Shown here piece after piece: positions 22,701 to 34,395 of a DNA stretch of 64,000 bases. Under the pieces are notes generated by a model, which was not told where the DNA came from, did no database searches, and was given only the letters and a program-made list of their open reading frames with translations. The position numbers and the translations under genes are program-made. Origin of the DNA: Bryum argenteum (Eukaryota > Streptophyta > Bryopsida > Bryales > Bryaceae); the NCBI GenBank assembly GCA_037043015.1, contig CM073324.1:2659413-2723412 (forward strand). The letters are read 5' to 3'. The first letter of the stretch is position 1, and every line of letters starts with the position of its first letter.

Positions 22701-23145
22701 ATAAAATTCATTCCACAAGCTTAATTTGAATATTGGACTCATTATTTTTAACTAAGAAGTTAATTATAAATAAATTATCTATGGTACAAAGCCTTGACAA
22801 TTATTTGAGACCATAAAATATAAAGCTCTATGTAGTTTGAAAATTAAAGTTAAGTCAATAGATTTAAATGTTGTCATTGTACCATGACAAAATGTGTCAA
22901 GGGGGAGTACTCAATAATGTGGCAAATTTTAGTTTAAGAAATATATTATAAATTGAAAAGTTGAGCATTTTTATGCAATTGGAAAGTGGAAACTAGATTC
23001 AGTAGAATCACCAATTTTGGATTCTCTTACAATTTCTTGAAGTTGTACTTATAGGATTCCCAAATGGTTCCCTAAAAATTACAACTCAAATCTTTGCTAC
23101 CAATACAAGGGGAATCAAAGTTCCAAGCTATTATGCATCTTTGTG
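16793..23145. other. 6.3-kb AT-rich gene desert of degraded repeats
   Basis: Very AT-rich, with short random open frames and no supportable gene. It includes a copia RNase H relic on the minus strand (about 21105-21205) and, on the plus strand near 22895-22910, a purine tract (AAGGGGGAG) like the polypurine tract next to an LTR. Composition fits old, heavily C-to-T mutated retrotransposon DNA. Confidence 0.5.
21105..21205 (-). pseudogene. Ty1/copia RNase H relic
   Basis: The minus strand reads ISWGSKKQSSIT and, one frame over, SSTEFEYMAFAKAC. This matches the copia RNase H signature (SW-SKKQ...SSTEAEY-A-A-A). A frameshift separates the halves and stops follow, so it is a fragment of a dead retrotransposon. 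Its reverse transcriptase, expected to the right, could not be read. Confidence 0.6.
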
Positions 23146-23211
23146 TTAACCTCTAAATGTGCATAGTTTATTTATTTATTTTTTTTTTAAATTTATTTAA
23201 TTTTTAAGATC

Positions 23212-23254
<43 letters not shown>

Positions 23255-24350
23255 TATATTTTTTAGAAAATTGTCAAAAGAAAACAAGGGTGATCTATTT
23301 CGATCTTAATTGTACAAACTTGTAAAAGCCTTATCGTAAACCATGTGTACCAAATTATGAGTTATAAGGCCGCATCATTCATATTTTATTAGTACGCAAA
23401 ACAAACTACAAAATTCTACTATTTCCTATTTGGAGTGAAATCACTACCACCAAATCAATTTAGAAAAAAGAATCACCAACTAGGAATTTATTATTTATAA
23501 TCATCTCTTATATGAATAAAATTCAACAATTTTTTTTGGCTTTAAGAATAGCCTTGTAATGTTGAAATTTGCCAAAATGTTTAAATAGTAAAATAAAGTC
23601 CAAAAAGTAGACATCTTGCACTCAAATCCTTACCTTTGAAACTCTTTTTATTGGGTCAAGGATTCTACCACTAAAACTAGCATTTAATTAGTACGTTCCC
23701 GCAGGTTGCCACGCTTATAAAAACAATTTTACAATATTTCTAAGACCATAAATACTTGAAAAGTCAATATCTTTGGATCTGTTGGCTGAATAGCAATCCG
23801 ATCGTTCTCTACAGCTCTACAAAAGAACATGCTTCCGACAATACTTCATGTGCCCCAATCCAACCGGCGATGCCTGATATTAAAATATCATGTCCAAAAC
23901 AAACTTTGTACCTTAAAAAATATTGGAATCCATTTCAAAAAATAAAGTTGAAATTCATCCTTTAAAAAAAAATAAAACTGTTATAAAAACCACTCTACAT
24001 AAAAATCTTCCAAGTAAAAACTTGTTGAAAATCATCCTAAGAACACTTTCCTTTGATTTTTTTTATTTTTTTTTAATGAAAAGACTTTCTTGTTTGGAAA
24101 TAAGAGATTAAAATAGTACAACATGCAACATGTTTCAAAAAGCGGAAACTAACAAAACTCTCACAAGATTTCATACCATAAATTCATAACATCTTGCATT
24201 GAGATAAGGCTTCCACCACTAGAAGGTAAATTTCAACTTGAATCCAATGCAACAAATTTCGTTAGAAACAAAGTTTGAACAAAGAAAATACAACTCTTCA
24301 AAGTATTGGTAGTCATTCAGAATTATCAAATTCAACATCTGACTCGTTTA
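23146..24350. mobile_element. TTAA repeat family R1, copy 1
   Basis: It begins at TTAACCTCTAAATGTGC and runs to about 24350. The body is related to 33286-34283, 41964-43031 and, inverted, 44571-45547: shared blocks around 'acaaacttgtaa', 'tggagtg...accaac', 'ggctttaagaatag' and 'caagccacatg'-like motifs. It is enlarged by microsatellites, (ATT)n then (AT)n, at 23212-23259. No coding capacity. The ends fit a piggyBac-like, TTAA-targeting non-autonomous element. Confidence 0.55.
23212..23259. repeat. (ATT)n/(AT)n microsatellite
   Basis: About 12 ATT units run directly into an AT run. Confidence 0.95.
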
Positions 24351-25124
24351 GGGATCAGAGGCTCTAAAAAGCCATTACTAATACTATGCTGATTTTGAGC
24401 AATCTACCTTTCCCTTACAGTAAGGTGATCAATAATGGCGCAACTTTGAATACAGAAATCTACAGGGATGTTAAAAGTGCAAGCACTTTTTGTGCATGGA
24501 GAAAATTATGAGAAATTTAGAGCAAGTAGAAACATTACTATTAGACTCTTCTACAATGAGTTATTAATTTTGAAGTTAAAAATATAAGTGTTCAGAAAAT
24601 GATGCCTAAAGTGATACTGTATAATGTTGGCAATGTTGGCAGTGAGTACATGGTACTGTTGTTGTATGTAGAAACTATGAGTGAAGATTACTATAGCTCC
24701 ATGAGCTCCATTGTGGGACCTGCTCCATTGTAGACCACTCTACTGTAGTAGGAATACTCGTAGTGGCGTTCCCGTTCGCTGCCGACTGTCCACCGCTCCA
24801 TCTGTCGAAACCAATGCAGTGATTCAACAACTCCACATTCTCTTCGCTAGAATTATTGAAGGACCATCACTTCAGATCCGACCCATTTCCTCACTTGCAT
24901 CAGATTCTCCCTTTCGCAAATTCGGTATATCCTCTTCTCTCTTGAGCTAATCTTCAGTACTCATCGCCATAGCTGCAGCAATTCTTAATCCACACTCACT
25001 GCTTACTTTACCTCCGAAGCAGACTACATTGGGGTTTGTAACTGGGCACTAGACATCCCTTTCTCACATTCGTGTAGAAGCTCTTACTCATCAATCTTTA
25101 AAGTGGGGTGTGCAGAGGAGCACA
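24351..25124 (+). promoter_or_regulatory. Upstream region of the oxidoreductase gene
   Basis: No gene was supported. Base composition rises in GC from about 24700 towards the start codon at 25125, as expected for a promoter and 5' UTR. About 24540-24690 resembles a repeat at 760-930. No specific regulatory motif was identified. Confidence 0.35.
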
Positions 25125-27963
25125 ATGGCAGATTCGGTGCCTGGGTTGGCTTTGTTGGGATCAGGCATCTTTGCCTCATCACAATACTTACCGAAGTTAG
25201 GGGAATTGAGTGAGCTTGTGTCGCTGAGGACTATCTGGAGTCGATCAGAGGTAAAATCGATTTCCGTTTTCATACTAACCCAGAAGCATTAAGTGGTAGT
25301 TAAATGATTTCGAATGGTGTTTGTGTAGGATGGTGCAAAGAAGGCGGTGGAGGTTGCGAAATCATTCGCACCTGATGTTGAAGCGAAATGGGGCGATGAG
25401 GGTTTGGAATCCATTTTCCAAGAGAAGAGTATTCATGCAGTCGCCGTTGTGTTGCCCGCCCAACACCAGGTCCGTGCATCTGCTGAAAATAAAGTTTGTA
25501 TCAACACAAGTTTGTATATCAATTCCTACATCAAAATTTATGTATGATCATACAAACTGTTCATATGTATCTCTCAATGGGCAGCTAGAAATTGTGCTGC
25601 GAGCTCTGGAGGCAGGGAAACACGTAATTCAAGGTTAGTATACATGCTTCGAAAGTATCATGGTTCAATCGACCTTTAGGAGATGATTTGATTTCTGAGG
25701 TGTATGGATTCATATGGTATGCTGACTTCTGTTTCTTGTCTGGGGTTTTGCGATCGTTGGATTGAAGAGAAACCAGTGGGTCCAAGTAAGTACCTTAAAC
25801 CCTAGGTTTTTATTGTTCAGGTTGCGTTTCTTTTTCGAATTTTAACTAACATGTTTATGCTCAGGCGTTGCGGAGGTGCGCAAGGCTTGGTCGGCATATC
25901 AAGCTCTTGCTAAAAAGAACGGAAAGCTACCAATCTGGGCTGTGGCAGAGAATTACCGTTTTGAGCCTGCCTTGATCCAGGTCAGGCATTCTTACACGCG
26001 ATGTGTACTTTTAAGCATTCCTACGAAATTATAATGTCCATTCACTGATTTGAGAAGCTTGTGTCATCAGGCAGGAAAGTTTGTGGAGGAGCTGGGTCAA
26101 ATTATGGGCGTGCAAGTGCTGATAGAAGCACCAATGAATAGCAACAGCCCCTACTTCGCTAGTGCATGGCGCCGTGATCCAAGTTTCAAGGTGAGCATCG
26201 ACACTGATTATCTTTAATTAGTCAGTGTAAAGTGCTCAGGGATATACATGTGATACCTGCAATAAGTACTTTTGGGTATCAAAAATGTGATTCGGGTGCT
26301 TAAACATGTATTCTGGTTCATACCTTGATGCTCGTATCTGTCCGTTATTCATTGCATAAGTGGTTGCCTAATCAGACTATGTTTGATACTCAGTTACTGT
26401 GATAGAACTGTGCAGGCGTCGAACATTCTCCACTTCAGGTTATTCATTGCGTTAGAATGGAAATCAACTGCCTTCACATTTCCGTTTCTGGATGCAGGGT
26501 GGATTCATGCTTGATGGAGGTGTTCATTTCATTGCTGGCTTAAGAATGGTATGTTTCGTTTTCGTCTATAGATAGACTTTGTTCGTTCTGAGCAGCCATT
26601 GTTCAGACACTTGCAAAAGGTTAAGAGAGCAATACCAGATTTTTACCCAGTGGTTCTCTTGCAATGCAGATAATGGGGTGTGAGGTTGCTTCGGTGTCAG
26701 CCTGTGTGTCGCATGTCGATCAAGCTCTACCGCCTCCCGATAATCTGTCGGCTCTGATGTAAGTTCTTTCACCGAAAATCTGACGCATCATTTGAGACTC
26801 CTGAAATGGGATTGGAATTTCGTGCAAACTGATGCTTCCGAGTAGATGCTAATGAACCTGCCTCATTGTGATGCTTTTCTGTTTCAGACAATTATGGAAT
26901 GGGAGTGCTGGAGTTGTCAATATCTGCTATTCTGCATCGACAAGAAAGGTACTAGTTATTTCCAATTAGAAGTGCTATTCTGATTTTTCCTTAAACTTGA
27001 CTGTTTTGTTGATTTTCAGCTGTGACTCATGTTAAGCAATTGTGTAGATGTTTTGGAGAGTGGTGGGTTCCCTCGGCACGGTGGAGGCCGAACGCCTGGT
27101 GCAGAATGGACAGCACGGTTACAAGGTAACAAAACTATCCAATCTTCAACTCGATGTTTCACTTTATGGCCTGTATTGTTCAAATCTCTTCGTTTGTCTT
27201 TTCTGTGTAAATTGTTTGAGGTTCATATCGTTTCGAATTTCATTATACTAGACTGTGTAGTCCAGTTTTTCAGAGTGCGTACCCTGTATGCAAAACTCTT
27301 TTTGCAGTCGCGAAGGTTTCCGCTGTTATGACAATAAAAAATATATACACCGCTCACCCTTTTTACTCAAATTGATGTTACCCCTGTATAATTACCGTTT
27401 TTTCATTTTACAGACTACCTACCAGCCTGTTAAAGGAGAGGTTCAGACCGTCTTCTGCCCTTTCGCTGGCGTGTATGAGGAGCTCAAGGTCTTCGCCGAG
27501 GATGTCGCGAAGTGTGTCTTCCAGGTGATGCATCTGACCACCCAAATGTTGAACTTAAGTTTAGAGCTCTCACTGGAAAAATTAGTCCAAGTATGCAATC
27601 ACTGTGGGAACCCACATGCTAAGCATTCACGTCAAGACGGGCAGAACGTTTACAATAATGTGTTTTACAGAAGGTTTGTTTAGTTCAGTGAGATGCAAGA
27701 AATTGAAATATGCAAGCGCTTTTGTAGACATAGTATGGGTTCAAGATTATACTCCAGTGCTTTCCAGAAGGTCCAGGGTTTAAGGAGATGGTATGTGTGA
27801 ATTCTGAGTTTCGAAGATTAATTTACAGGGACAGTCGGGAGAAGAAGCTGACAAGCGAAGCTCAGTGTTGGAAGCCATGCGAGATGTGGCTGTGATCGAA
27901 GCCATGCTCGACTCCAGCGAGAAGAAGGGCACTCCCACTGTTGTCGAAATTGGGCTTTCATAG
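25125..27963 (+). CDS. Gfo/Idh/MocA-family NAD(P)-dependent oxidoreductase, 12 exons
   Basis: Probable NAD(P)-dependent dehydrogenase of the Gfo/Idh/MocA family; the substrate is unknown. Exons: 25125-25250, 25329-25469, 25585-25633, 25768-25785 (an 18-bp microexon), 25865-25980, 26071-26190, 26498-26548, 26670-26758, 26888-26948, 27048-27125, 27414-27524, 27829-27963. Total 1,095 nt, 364 residues, all GT-AG with consistent phases. The N-terminal Rossmann fold starts ALLGSGIFA (GxGxxA). The family motif EKPVGP, carrying the conserved lysine, spans the microexon. The C-terminal half includes NYRFEPALIQAGKFVEELG, SAWRRDPSFKGGFMLDGGVH and GSLGTVEAERLVQNGQHGYK, typical of the substrate domain. 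No targeting peptide is obvious. It resembles plant 'oxidoreductase family protein' genes of similar length. The last seven exons lie in the tandem duplication and recur as a pseudogene at 38597-40494. Confidence 0.94.
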
Positions 27964-28602
27964 TGCATTTTTTGACGATGATTCACTATAGGCTCTCTCT
28001 TGCCACTCGAATCTGATACCAATTTGTAGGTCTTGAGAATAAACCTCACCGGAATCTGCTTCATGCAGAATACAGTTATGGAAGCTGCAGGCAAAATAAT
28101 TTGACATGTACAATCCTGCGCTCTGTCTTCATTCTCGTTTGGCAGAAAATTGCGGTTTGATGTGATTCTCGTTTGGTCGTGGTCGTAGTAGGACGTGGCT
28201 CCTCCCATCAATGGTTTGAATGGGCGATGAATTTCATCCGTCAGTCTTGCCAATGACACAGACAAGCGCGGGGCGATTGTGCTGGTGATGGCGATGGCGA
28301 TGGCGCACGACTGCATGCATGCATGATCTCTCACTTGTTGCACCCGCTGTTAGTTGAATTGCCGCCTTTGTCTCTATCCATCGCTGGCTGCAATTGCAAT
28401 TGCCGAAGATTCAATCCAAGTTTCCATCGCTCTTACACCTTTCAGAGATGGCGATGGCGATGGCGCACGACTGTATGCATGCATGATCGCTTCCTTCTGT
28501 CTGTTGATTTGCCGCAAATTTAATGCAAGTCTTCATTACGCTTACATTCTCTTACATTCTCTTCAATCGCTCGCTGGGCGACTCGCTGTGCATGTTCTGA
28601 TC
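27964..28602. other. Intergenic, with a local duplicated block
   Basis: The oxidoreductase 3' UTR leads into a spacer where GATGGCGATGGCGATGGCGC followed by an ATGCATGCATGATC block occurs twice (about 28286-28330 and 28447-28490), a local duplication with a period of about 162 bp. The counterpart at 40830-41000 has the same two blocks with indels. No separate gene was seen. Confidence 0.5.
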
Positions 28603-29821
28603 ATGGCATCGGCGTCTCCTCGGGACGATTCCGGATACTGTACGCTCATCTCCTCCGCCATCTTCGTCCCCCGCTCCGGCTTCTGGATGTTCCTGCACAA
28701 ACGCCAAATTCACCAGCACGTCTTCCTCCTCAACCAGGCTCTCTGCCTTTCCCCATCTGGCCTCGCCTTCCCTCTCCACTCCCTCGCTTTCCGCCTTCCC
28801 CCAACCTCCGACTCCGAGCCTACCACCGTCCTCTTTGGCGCTTTCCATCATGTCCCCTCCCAGCAGGTACAGTACAATGTCTTAGCACTTACTTGCACAA
28901 GCCAGAATCATTCAAACTGATCTTGCGCGCTGATCATCAGACTCACAAACTCGCCCTGCGCTTCCCCTCTGCCTCGGACCTCTACCACTTCTACGCTTGT
29001 CTTCAGGTGCGCGCTTCTTGTCCTGTCTGTCTACTACATCGCTTCACCTCTATCACTTTATTCCTTGAACGTCTTATGAACAAATGCTCTCACAGCCAGG
29101 AGCTCATTCCAACCCTCGGGGGTATGAATACCGCTCGTTCTTCCCCGTCCCAGCCTCAGGACTCCCGGCCTGCTCTCCTGCTCAGGAAGCAGTAGCTCCG
29201 GAGTCTCCTGCTCAGGATGCAGTAGCTCCGGAGCCTCTTGCCTTCCTGGCTCCCTCCATCCCTGCCGACTTCCGCATTCAAGAAGCTCCTGTGTCAAGAT
29301 CGAGGGAGATTCAAAATAAGACTGACGGCAAGGATCTGCGAGCGTACGTCTCTGTTCCTGCGAGAGTATTCCCGAGTAAAAGAAATTTTTCGAGCATTTC
29401 TACAGGTAGGTTTTCGGAAACCCGCCTCGATGCTGCTGCTCATGAGCAGAATTGCAACCAAGACCATGTAGCAATCGAAGGCGAATATCGACAACAATCC
29501 AGCCCTGTACACATCGAAGATTCATATGAAGACATAGAACCATCGCCATTCGATCCTGCGCTCCCGGAATCTTCGAATTATTATCAATTCTTACCGCAGT
29601 CAGGGGCTGCGAACACATCTGATGTCCAAGCTTTCAGAGGTCTGCGAACTAAACGAATCCTTACAATTCTCCCTTTAAAAAAGATGGTTGGCCGTATGCA
29701 AGGATTATTAAGAAACCATTCCGAGAACGTCTTTGTCATACATAAACTCATATTCATTTGTCATCGAAGCATGCATACCTGTGAAATTATGAACCCGAAC
29801 GATTCATACCTCATGTGTTGA
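28603..29821 (+). CDS. Unrecognised protein, possible PH-like N-terminal domain, three exons
   Basis: Exons 28603-28866, 28902-29006 and 29096-29821 would give 364 residues. The first 123 residues (FVPRSGFWMFLHKRQIHQHV, later FKLILRADHQTHKLALRF and SASDLYHFYACLQ) look like a beta-strand series closed by a helix, as in PH/EVH1-type folds. This is an impression, not a match. The rest is Pro/Ala/Ser-rich and disordered-looking, with two 36-bp repeats (AQEAVAPESP, AQDAVAPEPL), an acidic stretch and a basic end (KKMVGRMQGLLR). Intron 1 as drawn is only 35 bp. An alternative acceptor at 28940 gives 74 bp, also in frame, and drops 13 residues. A near-identical but truncated copy sits at 41152-42049. 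Function unknown. Confidence 0.6.
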
Positions 29822-30731
29822 ACCCGAACAATTCATACCTCGTGTGTCGTGTGTTGTGACCTGGCAGATTCATGCCCTGCCGACCTTCGGAGTGAACTTC
29901 TGGTAAAACCCGATCATAATATCATGCTCATATGATTGAAAGAGTATTGAGGGGCGGCCGAGTAAACTTGATCGTGTCTTGTTCAAATATGACCACTGAT
30001 GCTTAACTTCTGAAACGCAGAGTTGTCTTTTGGATCCATCCTTTCGACGTAAGAACTCTGACCCTTAGATTCTGATTCAGTATTGATCTCAGTCTAGCTA
30101 ATTCGCATCACAATCTCCTTGATGACATGATTAATGTAGTGTTCAATGTCCAATGAAAGGCTTATTAGTGGTCACTTAATTGGTAGCACAGTGCTTGTGG
30201 AGCGTGTGGAATCTCTGGTGGCGGAGATTGATGATCCTTCAAGCGTCGATCTAGTGGCTCTTGGTGACTTTCTGGCACGTCGAAAATGACGAAATTGAAG
30301 CGGGTTGCCGAGATTTCTTCGGATGCTTTTATCAACTCGAAAACTAGAGATACGAATATTTGTACATTTCGAAGCATTGCAGCGCATTACATTAGCAACC
30401 TTTGTAGCAGCTGGTTTTGGCATGTGATGTCGAATGATTCAAGAGTCAACCGTTGCAGGCGACCAAATGGTTTCCTGTTGTTACCAACCAACATGCACTC
30501 GTAACAGGTGCCTCGTTATGGGGTAATAGTAGACAAGTCTACAACCTAGACTTCAGTGTTCATATCAAGCCGAGCGTTCTGTAGAAGGTTCTATATTGGT
30601 GCTTTTTAGGATGCTCAAAGTCAATTTCAATCAAGAATATGCTCTTCTATCAAACAATGCACATTGGTGTATACAACTATATATACTACAACTGAAAGTG
30701 AACTGACTAGAAACATGTTAGCGTTGCTTCC
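29822..30731. other. Spacer, no gene seen
   Basis: A short repeat of AACCCGAACnATTCATACCTC occurs twice around 29790-29845. No coding region was supported. Confidence 0.4.
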
Positions 30732-31800
30732 TCAAGTGTGCTTTTTTTGAACAAAGCTCAATGAAGCAGGGTTTGAAGATAAATGAAGACTCTGCAAATA
30801 AGAACAAAATCCTATATTAAGCTCTAGATGGCACTGGCCCTTGTTCTTCCCGATGAATATGCAGCCATTCGGTTGAGCGCCTCCGTCATCGATCATGCTA
30901 CCACCTTTGGACTGCCATAGCAAGCGCACCACCTCTGCCATAGAAGGTCGCTTCTCAGGGCAGGCATCCCAGTACTTGCGCATGATATAGTGAGGCCGTG
31001 AGGACAGCAAGTCTTCTGGATCTCACGCATCAACTTCTGGTACGCTACAGCTGAGGTCAAGTCTGCAAATACAGACTCAAATTAAAATATGGCATGCAGC
31101 AGCACCTCCAGAGTGCAGAACTGTAAACATCCCAAGCTTGTTGCATGGTTTCCCGTCGAGAGTTTTCGGTGCCATGTATATCGGAGTTCCAGTGTCACCT
31201 TGGGTTTCACTACAACAGATGTAAGATTTTATGACTACGGGCGTAGTCATATTGTCCGTAGCAACTAAGAGTAAATGACTACAAACCGTCAGTCATTTAC
31301 TCTTAATCGCTCGGGACAACATGACTACGCGCTCATATTCATAAAACATTGAATTTGTTGTGATTGCAGCTTCCACCCTAGCATCGCCACAGTCCGCAAT
31401 CTTCACATGCCTAACGTATCCAGCAACATATTCTCCGTTTTCACGTCCGGGGGGCGGGGAGTGAGCAATCCTCTGCTAGTGCAATTATGCCAATCCTCGA
31501 GCAACGTCGAGAGCAAGTTCCACCATGACGCAACATGCAATGTTTGGGGACTTAGATAAAACATGGATGCATGAGATGCATAAATCTAAGTTTCGCATGG
31601 ATGCACAAACGAACGAGCGAGGTGATGTTTGGGTGGTCAAGCTTGTGCCAAAGGGCACCTTCTTGATAGAACTCATTGCAGAGCTTGCTTCCCTTCACGA
31701 TGTTCTCTACCCCCAACTCAACTCAAGGAGCTTCACAGCCACCGTTCGGCTTTATACTCGCCCTTGTGCGCGGTACCAAAAGTACCTCGAGCGATGATGA
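30732..31800 (-). pseudogene. Protein-kinase pseudogene (full domain order, broken)
   Basis: On the minus strand, from right to left, the kinase subdomains appear in order but in shifting frames. These are a glycine loop with VAVK (TFGTAHKGEYKA, then TVAVKLL), the alpha-C region (NEFYQEGALWHKLDHPN), LALDVARGLA, a DFG-like HVKIADCGDA (31375-31412), an activation segment GTPIYMAP, and subdomain XI (YWDACPEKRPSMAEVVRLL, about 30910-30985). Frameshifts, an altered DFG (DCG) and a MITE inserted after DFG (31208-31366) show it is dead. It resembles plant Raf/MLK-like or receptor-type kinases; the subfamily was not resolved. It has no counterpart in duplication unit 2. Confidence 0.7.
31208..31366. 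mobile_element. Small CACTA-like MITE with a perfect hairpin
   Basis: It starts CACTACAACAGAT and ends with a degenerate reverse copy (TTTGTTGTGATTG). ATGACTACG motifs recur three times near the ends, like CACTA subterminal repeats. The centre is a perfect 15-bp stem (31266-31280 with 31291-31305) around a 10-nt loop. It interrupts the kinase pseudogene between the DFG and activation-segment motifs. Assignment to CACTA is tentative because the right end is imperfect. Confidence 0.5.
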
Positions 31801-32574
31801 CGATGATGACGTTAATATCATGCGCACGATCCTTGGAGAGGTAGGACCAGCCTAGATAGATGTTGCTCCAACGTTGCATCAATGTCAGCTGAGTTGATGA
31901 GGTTAGCTCGTAATACGCTCAATCATCTTCTGTGGAAGAGGTCGTGAGTCATGCTCATCTTCTTTGGGAGAGGTCCTCAGTCACCATCACCCATCGAAAC
32001 TTGTCGTTCTCTCTGTCTCTCTATGTGCCTACTACAGAGGTAGATAAAGATGCTGTGCAAGAGGACTGAGGAAGGGAGAGACCATGCACGATAGAATAAT
32101 GTCGTGCGCTATGGGCAACTGGTCATGGTGAATTGATGGGTGAGCCTGGATGATGCATGAAGTCATGTGCTTTGAGGTCAATCTGGCAAGTTCTGACAAA
32201 CTCTTACAGATCTTCCTCACCTAGTAGGATGCGACCGTCTGAGAATTACCTTGTTTATAAAAGACACAACAAGATTCACAACTTGCAATACGAACTTGCA
32301 ATAGGGAAAGTGAAGCAACGGACGCTTCCCCTAATCAGTTTCCGCAGGTTACTGAAAGAGAGTGGCTAATTGTTGCAACAAGTTTAGTGTCATTGAATGT
32401 TGCAGTAATTCGATTGTGATTGCGAGCAGCTACGGACTCCATGGGGCCAATGCCTCCATCTTTATCAAGCATGTGCTTCACTGTGGAGATTCCATCCTCA
32501 AACGTCTACATTTCTTTCATGTTTTCTGAACTTTTAGACAATGAATGACTTCAGGCTTATTAGATGCTCTAGGT

Positions 32575-32830
32575 ACTCCCATCACCAAGTTAGAGGTGAT
32601 GTTGGGGATGGTCAAGCTTGTGCTAGAGGGCAACTTCTTGATAGAACTCATTGCAGAGCTTGCTTCTCTTCAGTGTGTTCCCTTCCCCCCAACTTAAGGA
32701 GGTTCACAGCCACCACTTGGCATTTGTATTTGCCCTCACCAAAAGTACCTCAATCGATGACGTTCTGCGGGTTTATCTCCCACGATAGTGGTGTTGGCGC
32801 ATGATCTTTGGAACTAGGGGAGGACCAACC
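32575..32830 (-). pseudogene. Second kinase fragment (N-lobe), partial duplicate
   Basis: This resembles 31620-31800, encoding the glycine-loop and alpha-C region (TFGEGKYKCQVVAVNLL on the minus strand, then the CNEFYQE stretch). Flanks to about 33110 also resemble 31840-32200 (GATGTTGC-CCAAC...GCATCAATGTCAGCT and CATGCTCATCTTCT blocks), so a kb-scale local duplication is implied. Stops and indels rule out function. Confidence 0.6.
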
Positions 32831-33285
32831 TAGATAGATGTTGCACCAACACTGCATCAATGTCAGCTCCAACGCTAAATTGATGAGGTCAACTCGTAAC
32901 ATGCTCATCTTCTATGAAAGAGGTCATGAATCATGCTCATCTTCTTTGGACTAGACGTCCTCACCCTCACCATCATCCATTAAAACTTGTCAAGCGATCG
33001 TGGTGAATGGAAGGGTGAAGTCATGTGCTTTGAGGTCAGCCACAATTTGGCAACTTCTAACGAACTGATCGTGGATTCGTGGTGAATGGAGGAAGTGATC
33101 TCTCATTGGATGATTCTTTTTCATGGAGCAGTGCAAAAAAGTCTAATTTTTTGTACGCTATTATTTGAATTGGAATTTTTTTTAAAAAACTTTTATTCAA
33201 GTTTTACAATCTCTTTCATTTGATTTTTCCGAAACACATAGAGAAAAATTTAGAGATAGGAATCTTATAACCAATATGAATTTCA

Positions 33286-34283
33286 CCTCTAAACAAGCCT
33301 AGCTATTTTTGACTAAACAACACAATTTCAATATAAGTGTCGTAGATGAAAGTGAAGTTGTGAAGGCAAGTTATTCAGATCTCAACTTGTACAAACTTGT
33401 AATAAATTGCTTTTGGATCTTAATTTGAGTCATGAGGCTGCATAGATTGTGACTGATCATAACATATTAGTTTTCAAAATAGATTACAAAATCACTTTAT
33501 TATTTTCACTTTGGAGTGGAAATACTACCACCAAACTAGTTGCAATAACAAAAACCACCAACTAGGAACTAGTTCACATTCATCTCCAAAACACCCTTGT
33601 ACCAAAATTAATCATTGAAATAATTTTTTGGCTCAAAGGATAGTCTTGCAATGGTGAAACTTGCCAAAACGTTTACAAAGAAAAAGAGTCCAAAATTAGA
33701 CCTCTTCCACTGAAACCTATGCCATACCTTCATATGTAACACCTTTGATTGGATTAGGTATCTACCACTAGAACCATATTTTATTAGAAATGTATCCCAA
33801 AAAAGAAAGTTGAAATCCAATTGTGGATGAAGGAGATATAGCTCCTCAAACATCATCAACGTTTTTCACTTTTTTATTGTAGAAACATCATTGCAATTCT
33901 TAAAAAAATGTATTTGGATCAAAAAACTTACAACTATGAAGTTGTTGAAAATCATCTTAAGATTACACTTGTGTAAACTCTTTTCATGAAAAAGACTATT
34001 CTTGATCCAAAGTAAGGGATTGAAATAGTGAGACAAGCCACATGTTTCGAAAAGTAGAAAGTACTGAAACCAACCGTCACAAAAATTCATGTCGTAAATT
34101 TATGACATTTTTGATTGAATTGTGGCTTCCACCACAATAAAGTAGACTTCACTTTGAGTCCACCCCAACAATTATCATCAAATATTGAGATTAAATAAAG
34201 AATATATGGCTTTCCAAAGTTTTGAGTTGTCATCCAAAATAATCAACTTCAACATCTGGCTGACTTCTAGGTTAAGAGGCTCC
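33286..34283. mobile_element. TTAA repeat family R1, copy 2
   Basis: The left end (CACCTCTAAACAAGCCTAGC) is a degenerate match to the R1 terminus CCCCTAAACGCCCGAGCC, and the right end lies near CTAGGTTAAGAG. The body matches 41964-43031 closely, and the flanking sequence to 34395 also matches 43032-43155. This insertion therefore seems to predate the segmental duplication. Confidence 0.55.
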
Positions 34284-34395
34284 AAACGCATGGTTTATTG
34301 ATTTATTGTGGGTATTCCTTCGTCACCTCTTTTTCATGGTTTATTTAAAGTTAAGTATGATTAGTCGATCTTCCATATTTTGTGTTGTGCACCCT

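Noticed and set aside
22890..22915. A purine tract AAGGGGGAG as a retrotransposon polypurine tract and LTR border
   Set aside because: No matching LTR pair or primer-binding site could be found by eye; kept only as a remark in the desert entry.
28354..28920. A 188-codon frame running into the PH-like gene from upstream
   Set aside because: The upstream part is the diverged, indel-rich repeat region; only from 28603 is it conserved with the second copy.
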